From: Flavobacteriales bacterium UBA2798
GTDB lineage: Bacteria; Bacteroidota; Bacteroidia; Flavobacteriales_D; UBA2798
Direction of reading: 5' to 3'
Assembly: GCA_002351955.1 (NCBI GenBank)
Contig: DEHO01000057.1
Span: 3,471 to 11,140, forward strand
DNA length: 7,670 nucleotides
The number at the start of each line of letters is the position of its first letter. Position 1 is the stretch's first letter. A program made the translations under genes and the position numbers. Shown here piece after piece: positions 1 through 5,296 of this stretch. A model generated the notes under the pieces. That model ran no database searches and had not been told where the DNA came from. It saw only the letters and a list, made by a program, of their open reading frames with translations.

Positions 1-813
1 AGAGATTATCAACCTGTAAACGCCGGACTATTTACATCCCGCTTTGAAATTTCGGTGATGGATTACCTTACCATGGTTCAGTGGCAGATGGATGAATCTC
101 CGCTTCCGGAAATCGATTGGAAATCACTTTTACCTGATACCAATCGAATGGAACCAAAAACCAAACGTTGTATCAGTCATTTCTACCATCAGAACGATAA
201 TGGAATGGCCTTCACACAAACATTCTCATGGGCCGGTGCTTCCGGAAAAATCTACGTGTATTTTTCACCCTCCATGAAAAATGATCTCAACACGCAAAAA
301 GCCCTTAACTACCCTGTAACCGGAATCTCGCACGAACAGGCCACCATTTTTTGTCAATTGCTTTCAATGTACTTCACCAACGAAATAAATCCCTTTTCCA
401 ATCATTCCCTTGCACTTCGTTTTCGCTTGCCTTCTGTAGGTGAATGGGAAGAGTTTGCTTCAGTAGGATTACCCAATGAAACGATGAAAAAAAACGGAAG
501 ACTGGATAGTCTTAACGACAAAGGTTGTCAGCTGTTCCACTACAATTTCAGTTTTAGCTGCGCCAGTGTAGAAAGTTTTCTCAAAGAAAGGGGTGAAGGA
601 ATGGCCTATGTTTCGGATTATTTTCCCAATCATTTGGGTTTGAACAATGTATTTGGAAACGCAGCCGAAATGATGCGCGAAAAAGGCATTGCAAAAGGAG
701 GAAGCATTGCACACTATGCAATAAAAGCATCTGTCGACCAATACCTGGAATACCAACAAGCTCAGCCATGGCTAGGATTTCGTCCTGTAGCTGAAATTTA
801 TTTAATTGAATAA
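1..813 (+). CDS. SUMF1/FGE-fold domain protein, 5' end outside window
   Basis: The frame is open from base 1 with no stop, so the gene starts upstream; the GTG/ATG at 55/58 lie inside the domain and are not the likely start. The 270 visible codons look like a formylglycine-generating-enzyme (SUMF1/EgtB/PvdO) fold. In order: a F-x-x-x-FEIS segment near codons 11-18 (family form: YEVTN), VTGISHEQATIFC (GISxExAxxFC, about codons 107-119), FRLPSVGEWEEFAS (RLPTExEWExAA, about codons 141-154), GLNNVFGNAAEM (GLxDMxGNVxEW, about codons 214-225), KGGS (codons 232-235) and a final LGFRPV. The active-site cysteines of true FGE, which follow the GGS motif, are absent, so it probably does not oxidise cysteine. 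Bacteroidota use such inactive folds in GldJ/GldK-type gliding and secretion lipoproteins and in other surface proteins; which applies here cannot be told without the N-terminus. The TPR gene follows after 2 bases, suggesting one transcript. Confidence 0.8.
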   Translation, partial: RDYQPVNAGLFTSRFEISVMDYLTMVQWQMDESPLPEIDWKSLLPDTNRMEPKTKRCISHFYHQNDNGMAFTQTFSWAGASGKIYVYFSPSMKNDLNTQKALNYPVTGISHEQATIFCQLLSMYFTNEINPFSNHSLALRFRLPSVGEWEEFASVGLPNETMKKNGRLDSLNDKGCQLFHYNFSFSCASVESFLKERGEGMAYVSDYFPNHLGLNNVFGNAAEMMREKGIAKGGSIAHYAIKASVDQYLEYQQAQPWLGFRPVAEIYLIE

Positions 814-815
814 TT

Positions 816-1325
816 ATGGAGAAAGCAAACTTTCAGCTCGACGATAAATTCTTCGAAGCGGATTTACTGATCAAGGAAAACAGAATTGCAGATGCCAAGC
901 AAATGCTGCTTGAGATCATTGCAGAAGCACCGGATCATGGAATGTCACACAATCATTTGGGTTGGATCTACGAAACCAAATACAATGATTATGTGCGTGC
1001 CGAAAACCATTACAAGGCAGCATTGGAAATGACCCCAGGATATGTTGCGGTTTATTACAATTATGCGATTCTGTTATCAACGCTTGGCAAATACGAAGAG
1101 ATGGAAAAACTGCTTGAAAGAGCACTTACCACTCCCGGAATTAATAAAGCAACCATTTACAACGAATATGGAATTATGCGCGAAGCACAAGGCAGGTATG
1201 CAGAAGCCATTTCTTCGTACCAAAATTATATTCGCCACCTATACGATAACAAACTGATCGAAACGGCACAGGCTTCTATACAGCGCTGCAAAACGAAAAT
1301 GGAAATTCTTGGTCACCAGCCATGA
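816..1325 (+). CDS. Tetratricopeptide repeat protein
   Basis: This 169-residue protein is almost entirely TPR helices. About four repeats can be laid out: residues 8-41 (ending in ...EIIAEAPDH), 43-76 (HNHLGWIYE ... AALEMTPG), 77-110 (AVYYNYAILLSTLGKYEEME ... ALTTPG) and 113-146 (TIYNEYGIMREAQGRYAEAISSYQ). The typical small and aromatic residues (G/A at position 8, Y at 11, A at 20) are visible. There is no signal peptide or membrane segment, so it should be cytoplasmic and act as a protein-binding scaffold; the partner is unknown. The start lies 2 bases after the upstream stop. The stop overlaps the nth start in an ATGA, so translation of the two is probably coupled. That places it in an operon with a SUMF1-like protein and a DNA repair enzyme but does not define its job. 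Confidence 0.88.
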   Translation: MEKANFQLDDKFFEADLLIKENRIADAKQMLLEIIAEAPDHGMSHNHLGWIYETKYNDYVRAENHYKAALEMTPGYVAVYYNYAILLSTLGKYEEMEKLLERALTTPGINKATIYNEYGIMREAQGRYAEAISSYQNYIRHLYDNKLIETAQASIQRCKTKMEILGHQP

Positions 1326-1957
1326 AAAAACCGGAGAAGGTTGATTTCATCACCACCACACTGAACAAGCTGTATCCCAATCCGCCTATACCGCTTGATC
1401 ATAAGGATGCCTATACTTTGCTGATTGCTGTTTTGCTTTCTGCGCAGTGTACGGATGTGAGGGTAAATCAAATTACTCCATTGCTTTTTAAAAAAGCCGA
1501 TACGCCCAAAAAAATGGTGAAGCTGACAGTCGATGAAATCCGTGAGATCATCAAACCGTGTGGATTGTCGCCTGCAAAATCAAAAGCCATTCACCGACTT
1601 TCAGAAATTCTTCTCGAAAAACACAATGGCATTGTTCCCGATAATTTTGAAGACCTCGAACATTTACCGGGTGTTGGTCATAAAACGGCATCAGTGGTCA
1701 TGTGTCAGGCTTTTGACGTTCCCGCTTTTCCCGTTGATACACATATTCACCGGCTCATTTGGAGATGGGGTTTGAGCAACGGAAAAAACGTTGAGCAAAC
1801 AGAAAAAGATTGCAAACGACTTTTCCCGGAAAAGAGCTGGAACAAATTGCATTTACAAATCATCTTCTTCGGAAGAAAATATTGTCCGGCACGCGGACAT
1901 CAGGCTGAAACCTGTCCTATCTGTTCAAAGATCGGACGCAAAGAATTATTTTCATGA
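1322..1957 (+). CDS. nth: Endonuclease III (DNA glycosylase/AP lyase)
   Basis: Base-excision repair enzyme that removes oxidised pyrimidines and nicks at the resulting abasic site. At 211 residues it matches the E. coli Nth length. The helix-hairpin-helix LPGVGHKTASVV spans residues 115-126 and carries the catalytic lysine K121; the catalytic aspartate is D139 in FPVDTHIHRL. Both sit one position from their E. coli equivalents (K120, D138). LLSAQCTD (residues 38-45) matches the conserved LSAQxTD segment. The C-terminal 4Fe-4S region is unusual: cysteines are at 188, 198 and 201 (C-x9-C-x2-C) and the fourth, expected about six residues later, is missing; the protein ends SKIGRKELFS. Cluster binding is therefore doubtful or needs another ligand. 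Some Bacteroidota homologues appear to have lost these cysteines altogether (recalled, not checked), so activity is probably kept. The gene overlaps both neighbours by 4 bases. Confidence 0.95.
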   Translation: MKKPEKVDFITTTLNKLYPNPPIPLDHKDAYTLLIAVLLSAQCTDVRVNQITPLLFKKADTPKKMVKLTVDEIREIIKPCGLSPAKSKAIHRLSEILLEKHNGIVPDNFEDLEHLPGVGHKTASVVMCQAFDVPAFPVDTHIHRLIWRWGLSNGKNVEQTEKDCKRLFPEKSWNKLHLQIIFFGRKYCPARGHQAETCPICSKIGRKELFS

Positions 1958-2256
1958 GTATAGATAATGTATTACTGATTAGCGTACCTACAGTATTGCT
2001 GTTGCTTTTATTCTGGTATGTTGTAAAAAGCGAAAAACCACATGAAGAAGTGGAATCGGATGAAGAAGATCAAATGCTATACGACCCTCTTACCGGAAAA
2101 AAAATAACGCTCGAAGAAGCCGAAGCAGGAATGAGTATCAGCGAAGAGGAAGAAGAAGAATTATTGAAACAAGTCGATTTTGAAGATGTAGAACTGGAAT
2201 CGGACAAAGAAAATTCCGAGAAAAAAACGACCACCCCTCCTGAATCTGAAGTATAA
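1954..2256 (+). CDS. Small acidic single-pass membrane protein, function unknown
   Basis: This 100-residue protein has one hydrophobic helix at about residues 5-24 (LLISVPTVLLLLLFWYVV). A lysine follows, then a strongly acidic tail: 28 of the last 75 residues are D or E, including a run of six glutamates at 64-69. The only ordered-looking part of the tail is a YDPLTGKKITLEEAEAG stretch (residues 43-59), which could be a short binding motif. The basic residue just after the helix suggests the tail faces the cytoplasm. The start overlaps the nth stop in an ATGA, which argues that the gene is real and co-translated. I do not recognise the family. It could be an inner-membrane anchor or adaptor; no enzyme motif is visible. 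Confidence 0.75.
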   Translation: MSIDNVLLISVPTVLLLLLFWYVVKSEKPHEEVESDEEDQMLYDPLTGKKITLEEAEAGMSISEEEEEELLKQVDFEDVELESDKENSEKKTTTPPESEV

Positions 2257-2276
2257 ACTCTTCAACTTCCTTACTT

Positions 2277-2861
2277 ATGAAAACACTATTAATTGCCGCA
2301 CTCTTTAGCTTTAACAGTCTGCCTGAAAAGGATTGTATTCATGCAGAATTGCAGAAGAAGAATTTTACAACCTGTGTATCGGCAGAAGAAAATAAACTGT
2401 ACAACCTCATTACCGAATACCGGAAATCAAAAAAACTACCGGTAATTCCTTTATCAAAAGGATTAACCTTTGTTGCGCGCACACATGCCAATGATTTACA
2501 AACCAACAGGCCCGACAAAAACCAATGCAATATGCACAGTTGGTCAAACAAAGGATCATGGTCGTCCTGCTGTTATACCGAAGACCACAAGCAAGCCAAT
2601 TGCATGTGGAACAAACCTAAAGAGCTAAGTAATTATCCGGGTTATGGTTATGAAATCTCTGCAAATTCGGGTGGAACAATGACAGCAAAAACTGCATTGG
2701 ACGTTTGGAAAAAAAGTTCATCGCACAATAGTGTCATCATCAATTCCGGTCAGTGGAAAAAGAAATGGAATGCAATTGGAATCGGAATTTCTAAAAACTA
2801 TGCTGTTGTATGGTTCGGAAATGAAACCGATCCTGATGGTGTTCCCGGTAATTGTCAATAA
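2277..2861 (+). CDS. Exported CAP/SCP (PR-1-like) domain protein
   Basis: A 194-residue protein. Residues 4-12 form a short hydrophobic core after MK, fitting a short signal peptide with no clear cleavage box. The CAP domain covers about residues 38-183: an opening helix LYNLITEYRKSKKLPVI, a second helix with ARTHANDL (67-74), MHSWS with the likely metal-site histidine H87, YGYEI with E126, and SSHNSVI with H150. It ends in a WNAIGIGISKNYAVVWFG strand pair (164-181), the usual CAP finish. Seven cysteines (20, 33, 84, 98, 99, 109, 193) outside the signal region suggest disulfides after export. CAP proteins are extracellular or periplasmic with varied, mostly unknown functions; no substrate can be named. 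It is the last gene of the plus-strand block, 20 bases after the preceding stop, and the shared terminator starts right at its stop codon. Confidence 0.87.
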   Translation: MKTLLIAALFSFNSLPEKDCIHAELQKKNFTTCVSAEENKLYNLITEYRKSKKLPVIPLSKGLTFVARTHANDLQTNRPDKNQCNMHSWSNKGSWSSCCYTEDHKQANCMWNKPKELSNYPGYGYEISANSGGTMTAKTALDVWKKSSSHNSVIINSGQWKKKWNAIGIGISKNYAVVWFGNETDPDGVPGNCQ

Positions 2862-2862
2862 A

Positions 2863-2892
2863 AAAAAATGCCTCCGATTGGAGGCATTTTTT
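2863..2892. terminator. Bidirectional rho-independent terminator
   Basis: An 8-bp GC-rich stem, ATGCCTCC (2868-2875) pairing with GGAGGCAT (2880-2887), closes a GATT loop. It is flanked by an A-run on the left and a T-run on the right that extend the stem by five A-T pairs. Read on plus it ends the CAP gene transcript; read on minus it ends the sigma factor/small ORF transcript, with a U-tract in both directions. The convergent stop codons lie at its two edges (2859-2861 plus, 2891-2893 minus). Confidence 0.93.
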
Positions 2893-3097
2893 AACTGTTA
2901 ACTGTTGCGAATGTTCCAACGGTTTCACTTGAATGCACTTCAAGCGAACGTGAAAAGCGCAAAATACGATCAACTACATCTTTTGGAGCCTTGTATGGCT
3001 GTTCTATCCGATTTTGGCAATAGCACGTATTGCAATTTTTCGAATCGGAAGAGGAAATGAAAGAAGTAGGAATTTCTGGAGTAAAGCTTTGCTTCAT
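2891..3097 (-). CDS. Small protein encoded downstream of the ECF sigma factor
   Basis: A 68-residue ORF, 65 bases after the sigma factor stop and ending exactly at the shared terminator. Its N-terminal half is polar, with NCNTCYCQ giving a C22-x2-C25-x-C27 motif. The C-terminal part, from APKDVVDRILRFSRSLEVHSSETVG, predicts a helix followed by a strand. I recall small Bacteroidota proteins behind RpoE-type sigma genes with a similar 'IL-x-aromatic-SK/RSL-x-V' ending, but this could not be searched. There is no signal peptide or membrane helix. The frame stays open upstream into the end of the sigma gene without another ATG, so ATG 3097 is the best start. It might modulate the sigma factor, or be an unrelated co-transcribed protein; the three cysteines could bind zinc or sense redox state. 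This is inference from position. Confidence 0.6.
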   Translation of the reverse strand: MKQSFTPEIPTSFISSSDSKNCNTCYCQNRIEQPYKAPKDVVDRILRFSRSLEVHSSETVGTFATVNS

Positions 3098-3162
3098 AGG
3101 CGTTACGGCGTTTAAAGAATAAACGCAATCACCGGAAGCATATTGCCCGCTTCGGAAAAAAA

Positions 3163-3747
3163 TCAGCTTTCCAGAACCATATGTTTGTCTTCCACCATTT
3201 TACGGAGGTTTATTAACGCGTAACGCATTCTTCCGAGAGCAGTATTGATACTGACATTGGTAGCTTCCGCAATTTCCTTGAAACTCATATCCGAATAATG
3301 GCGCATCATCACCACCTCCTTCTGTTCATCGGGCAAGTAATCAATAAGCATACGTACGTCTTTTAGGATCTGGTCATTGATCATGAGATCCTGAATATTT
3401 TGGTCGTACACCCGAAGATTGGCAAAAATATCATGATCCTCATCACGAGGTTCAACCGTAGGCATTTTTGCATTTTTTCGGAAGGTATCGATGATCAGGT
3501 TATGGGAAATCCGCATCACCCAAGGCAGAAATTTACCCTCCTCGTTGTACTTTCCTGATTTTAAGGTATGTACTACCTTAACAAAAGCATCCTGGAAGAT
3601 ATCCTCTGCAAGCTGACTGTCCTTAACCATATACCGGATATAGGAATAAACCCGATCGGAATGGCGTGACATTAATGTTTCGAAGGCTTTTTCATTGCCA
3701 TTTTGGTACTCACGTACCAATTGCGTGTCGCAAAGTGCGTTGCTCAT
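3163..3747 (-). CDS. RNA polymerase sigma factor, ECF (RpoE-like) family
   Basis: This 194-residue protein has the two-domain ECF layout. Sigma region 2 spans about residues 22-91, with AEDIFQDAFVKV (47-58; core-binding 2.2 helix) and LPWVMRISHNLIIDTFRK (74-91; regions 2.3-2.4, -10 recognition). A 40-residue acidic linker follows. Region 4 spans about 129-184, LPDEQKEVVMMRHYSDMSFKEIAEATNVSINTALGRM being the helix-turn-helix for the -35 element. It directs RNA polymerase to a specific promoter set in the cytoplasm. No anti-sigma gene with a membrane segment follows; only the 68-residue ORF lies downstream. The start ATG 3747 has an AAAGG about 8 bases upstream, a moderate ribosome site. A good Bacteroidota housekeeping promoter lies about 120 bases upstream. 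The subgroup and regulon cannot be given from sequence alone. Confidence 0.95.
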   Translation of the reverse strand: MSNALCDTQLVREYQNGNEKAFETLMSRHSDRVYSYIRYMVKDSQLAEDIFQDAFVKVVHTLKSGKYNEEGKFLPWVMRISHNLIIDTFRKNAKMPTVEPRDEDHDIFANLRVYDQNIQDLMINDQILKDVRMLIDYLPDEQKEVVMMRHYSDMSFKEIAEATNVSINTALGRMRYALINLRKMVEDKHMVLES

Positions 3748-3811
3748 AAATTCTACCTTTAACAGTTCGACTGACGAAATTGATAAGCGTAGAATTTAGG
3801 CGATAGGCAAT

Positions 3812-3830
3812 GGTTTTGGTTTGGTTTGGT
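3812..3830. repeat. GGTTT-type short tandem repeat in the sigma leader
   Basis: The plus strand reads GGTTTT-GGTTT-GGTTT-GGT, about three and a half units of a 5-6 base repeat. In the sigma transcript it appears as a C/A-rich unstructured stretch (CCAAACC units) about 65-85 bases before the start codon. It repeats the GGTTTG word found at the promoter. It could be a binding-site array, a length-variable tract, or simple low-complexity sequence. Confidence 0.5.
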
Positions 3831-3872
3831 AGTAAGACGCTAAAGCAGGAATTAGGTTGCTTTAGGCTGTTT

Positions 3873-3903
3873 CAAATATAGAACAAATCTTCAAACCTCC
3901 AAA
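3873..3903 (-). promoter_or_regulatory. Bacteroidota-type promoter for the ECF sigma gene
   Basis: Read on the minus strand, TTTG (3903-3900) is followed after 19 bases by TATATTTG (3880-3873). This fits the Bacteroidota primary-sigma consensus TTTG-N19-21-TAnnTTTG with no mismatch. Transcription would start near 3866, giving a leader of about 120 bases before the sigma ATG. The -33 element lies inside an inverted repeat (3900-3914), which suggests control by a repressor or other binding protein. Confidence 0.75.
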
Positions 3904-3914
3904 CCACCGGTTTG
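3900..3914. promoter_or_regulatory. Inverted repeat over the -33 element, possible operator
   Basis: CAAACC, ACC, GGTTTG: perfect 6-base arms around a 3-base spacer. The left arm contains the -33 TTTG of the sigma promoter. A further CAAACC half-site lies at 3892-3897 and two GGTTTG copies lie in the leader. A bound protein would compete with RNA polymerase. The half-sites are simple in composition, so chance cannot be excluded. Confidence 0.35.
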
Positions 3915-3951
3915 ACGAACAGGCCAAAGGTAATGATGAATGAGGGAACGG

Positions 3952-3994
3952 CCCTGAAGCAGAATTTGGCCTGACGGCCAAATTCGCTTCAGGG
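3952..3994. terminator. Long hairpin after the lipoprotein gene, no U-tract
   Basis: CCCTGAAGC (3952-3960) pairs with GCTTCAGGG (3986-3994), and AATTTGGCC (3963-3971) pairs with GGCCAAATT (3976-3984). Two unpaired bases on one side and one on the other separate the stems, and TGAC forms the loop. It begins 4 bases beyond the minus-strand stop of the lipoprotein gene and lies before the sigma promoter, where a terminator is expected. Neither side has a T-run, so it is not a classical intrinsic terminator. It may protect the 3' end, work with Rho, or be a copy of a palindromic repeat family. Confidence 0.6.
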
Positions 3995-3998
3995 GGTA

Positions 3999-4535
3999 TT
4001 ATTGAACGGGCTGGGGATTGGAGATGATCATTTCTATGAACTGATCATAATTAAGACTGTCGATGGTGTTCATCCGGACTTTGGAATCGCGGACGAAATT
4101 GGTGTCCTTAACAGTCTTAATGACCTCGTTGTACCAGGTCTTTGCTTCTTCGCGGTTATTGAGTTCGGCATCCAGTGTAAAAGCAAGCAGGTATTTCACA
4201 GCATCCAGACGATTAAAATCAGGATAATTCTCAATGATACGCTTGTAACAATCTTCTTTGATGCGGGGTTTGTTTACAGCGGTTGCAACATCTGCTGCCT
4301 TTAAGAGGTAATCCGGGGCTTCTTTCGCTTTGGGGAATTCATTGGCGAAGTCCATGTAAAGCGCAATCATCTTTTCTGCTGCTTCCTTATTAAATGCTGC
4401 CGTCGAGCCGAATAGGCTATCCTCCATTGCCTTAATTTCCTGACGCAGTTTTTCTTCAGTACGGGCTTCGGGTTCGTTACCAGAACCACATGCAATAAAT
4501 AATGCCGATAATGCTACAAACAGAATTCTTTTCAT
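3999..4535 (-). CDS. TPR-like outer-membrane or periplasmic lipoprotein
   Basis: A 178-residue protein beginning with a lipoprotein signal: MKR, a hydrophobic core at 4-14, and the lipobox LFIAC with the lipid-carrying cysteine C16, followed by GSGN and an acidic stretch. The mature part is helical and looks like TPR repeats in the style of BamD/YbgF proteins: roughly 52-85 (KMIALYMDFANEFPKAKEAPDYLLKAAD), 88-118 (around CYKRIIENYPDFNRLDAVKYLLAFT) and 124-150 (LNNREEAKTWYNEVIKTVKD). It should be membrane-anchored in the periplasm and act as a small scaffold. It is shorter than BamD, so I would not name it so. It begins 3 bases after def ends, so the two are almost certainly one transcript. I recall def beside a TPR gene in other Bacteroidota, which suggests a conserved pair. 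Confidence 0.87.
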   Translation of the reverse strand: MKRILFVALSALFIACGSGNEPEARTEEKLRQEIKAMEDSLFGSTAAFNKEAAEKMIALYMDFANEFPKAKEAPDYLLKAADVATAVNKPRIKEDCYKRIIENYPDFNRLDAVKYLLAFTLDAELNNREEAKTWYNEVIKTVKDTNFVRDSKVRMNTIDSLNYDQFIEMIISNPQPVQ

Positions 4536-4538
4536 GAT

Positions 4539-5111
4539 TTACTTTTTTGGAAAACGCATTTTATAATTGACATCAACATCACCAATTGTAATTTCCTCGA
4601 GACGACGCTTTAACAACCGACGACGGAGCGGTGAAATTTTATCGGTGAAAAGGACTCCTTCGATATGGTCGTATTCGTGCTGAATAACACGTGCTGCAAA
4701 ACCATCATATTCCTCTTCAAAAAAATTGAAGTTTTCATCGTAATAGGAAATCTTGATCTTTTCCTCACGAAAAACCTCTTCTCGAATACCGGGAATACTC
4801 AGACAACCTTCATTGAAGCCCCATTCCTCCCCTGTTTCATCTTCGATAATGGGATTGATAAATACCTTTTTAAAATCCTTGAGGTGCTCGTTTTCACCAT
4901 CTTCATCATCCTCTGCGAAAGGAGATGCATCAACAATGAACAAACGGATACTTTTCCCAATTTGGGGAGCCGCAAGACCAACGCCATTGGCATTGTACAT
5001 GGTTTCAAACATATCCGCAATAAGCTGCTGCAGACCGGGATAATCCTTATCGATCTCTTCAGCCACCTTTTTCAGGACAGGATCACCGTATGCAACAATG
5101 GGTAGGATCAT
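4539..5111 (-). CDS. def: Peptide deformylase
   Basis: Removes the formyl group from the N-terminal methionine of new proteins at the ribosome; a metal (Fe2+) hydrolase. The protein has 190 residues. All three family motifs are intact: GVGLAAPQIG (43-52), EGCLSIPG (101-108, with metal ligand C103) and QHEYDHIEGVLF (144-155, metal ligands H145 and H149, catalytic E146). An acidic insert at about 64-79 (SPFAEDDEDGENEHLK) follows motif 1. The ATG at 5111 was chosen over the in-frame ATG at 5150 for two reasons: MILPIVAYGDPVLKKVA is the usual family N-terminus, and a -7-like promoter element lies inside the extra 13 codons. It is divergent from fahA and followed after 3 bases by a TPR-like lipoprotein gene. 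Confidence 0.96.
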   Translation of the reverse strand: MILPIVAYGDPVLKKVAEEIDKDYPGLQQLIADMFETMYNANGVGLAAPQIGKSIRLFIVDASPFAEDDEDGENEHLKDFKKVFINPIIEDETGEEWGFNEGCLSIPGIREEVFREEKIKISYYDENFNFFEEEYDGFAARVIQHEYDHIEGVLFTDKISPLRRRLLKRRLEEITIGDVDVNYKMRFPKK

Positions 5112-5128
5112 AAATTTTCTTTGGTGCA

Positions 5129-5136
5129 CAAAAGTA
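5129..5136 (-). promoter_or_regulatory. Possible -7 promoter element for def
   Basis: Read on minus, TACTTTTG matches the Bacteroidota -7 consensus TAnnTTTG. It lies 17 bases upstream of the chosen def start, so the leader would be about 10 bases. No TTTG was found at the -33 position, so support is partial. Confidence 0.4.
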
Positions 5137-5296
5137 GCAGTTATTTGCAATTTTCACCGTCCCTTTTGCTCAGCGTGAACAACCTATGACTGATTTTTAT
5201 TTTTTGCTCCCTCTTGAAAATCACAAATCCAATTTGGAACGAATTTCTTCTGAATAAATGCGGGGAACAGTTATTTTTACAAAAACATCTGTCACT

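Noticed and set aside
55..60. GTG/ATG as the start of the SUMF1-like gene
   Set aside because: The frame is open to base 1 and the residues before it already fit the opening strand of the domain.
2339..2551. 70-codon minus-strand frame inside the CAP gene
   Set aside because: It is antisense to a domain-bearing gene, has no motif, and would lie outside the minus-strand operon ended by the terminator.
4002..4304. 100-codon plus-strand frame opposite the lipoprotein gene
   Set aside because: The minus-strand gene has a clean lipobox, TPR-like helices and operon spacing to def; the plus frame has none of these.
4665..5105. 146-codon plus-strand open frame opposite def
   Set aside because: It lies fully antisense to a peptide deformylase with all three motifs intact, and its translation shows no recognisable domain.
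5112..5150. Longer def start at 5150
   Set aside because: The extra 13 residues match nothing in the family, and a -7-like promoter element sits inside them.
5198..5206. TATTTTTTG as a fahA promoter -7 element
   Set aside because: It has three rather than two bases between TA and TTTG, and the nearest TTTG upstream (5165-5168) is 29 bases away, outside the usual 19-21.
5258..5296. Longer fahA start at 5258
   Set aside because: The added residues are not family-like; MNIRANDPNRRSWVEV from 5297 is the better N-terminus.
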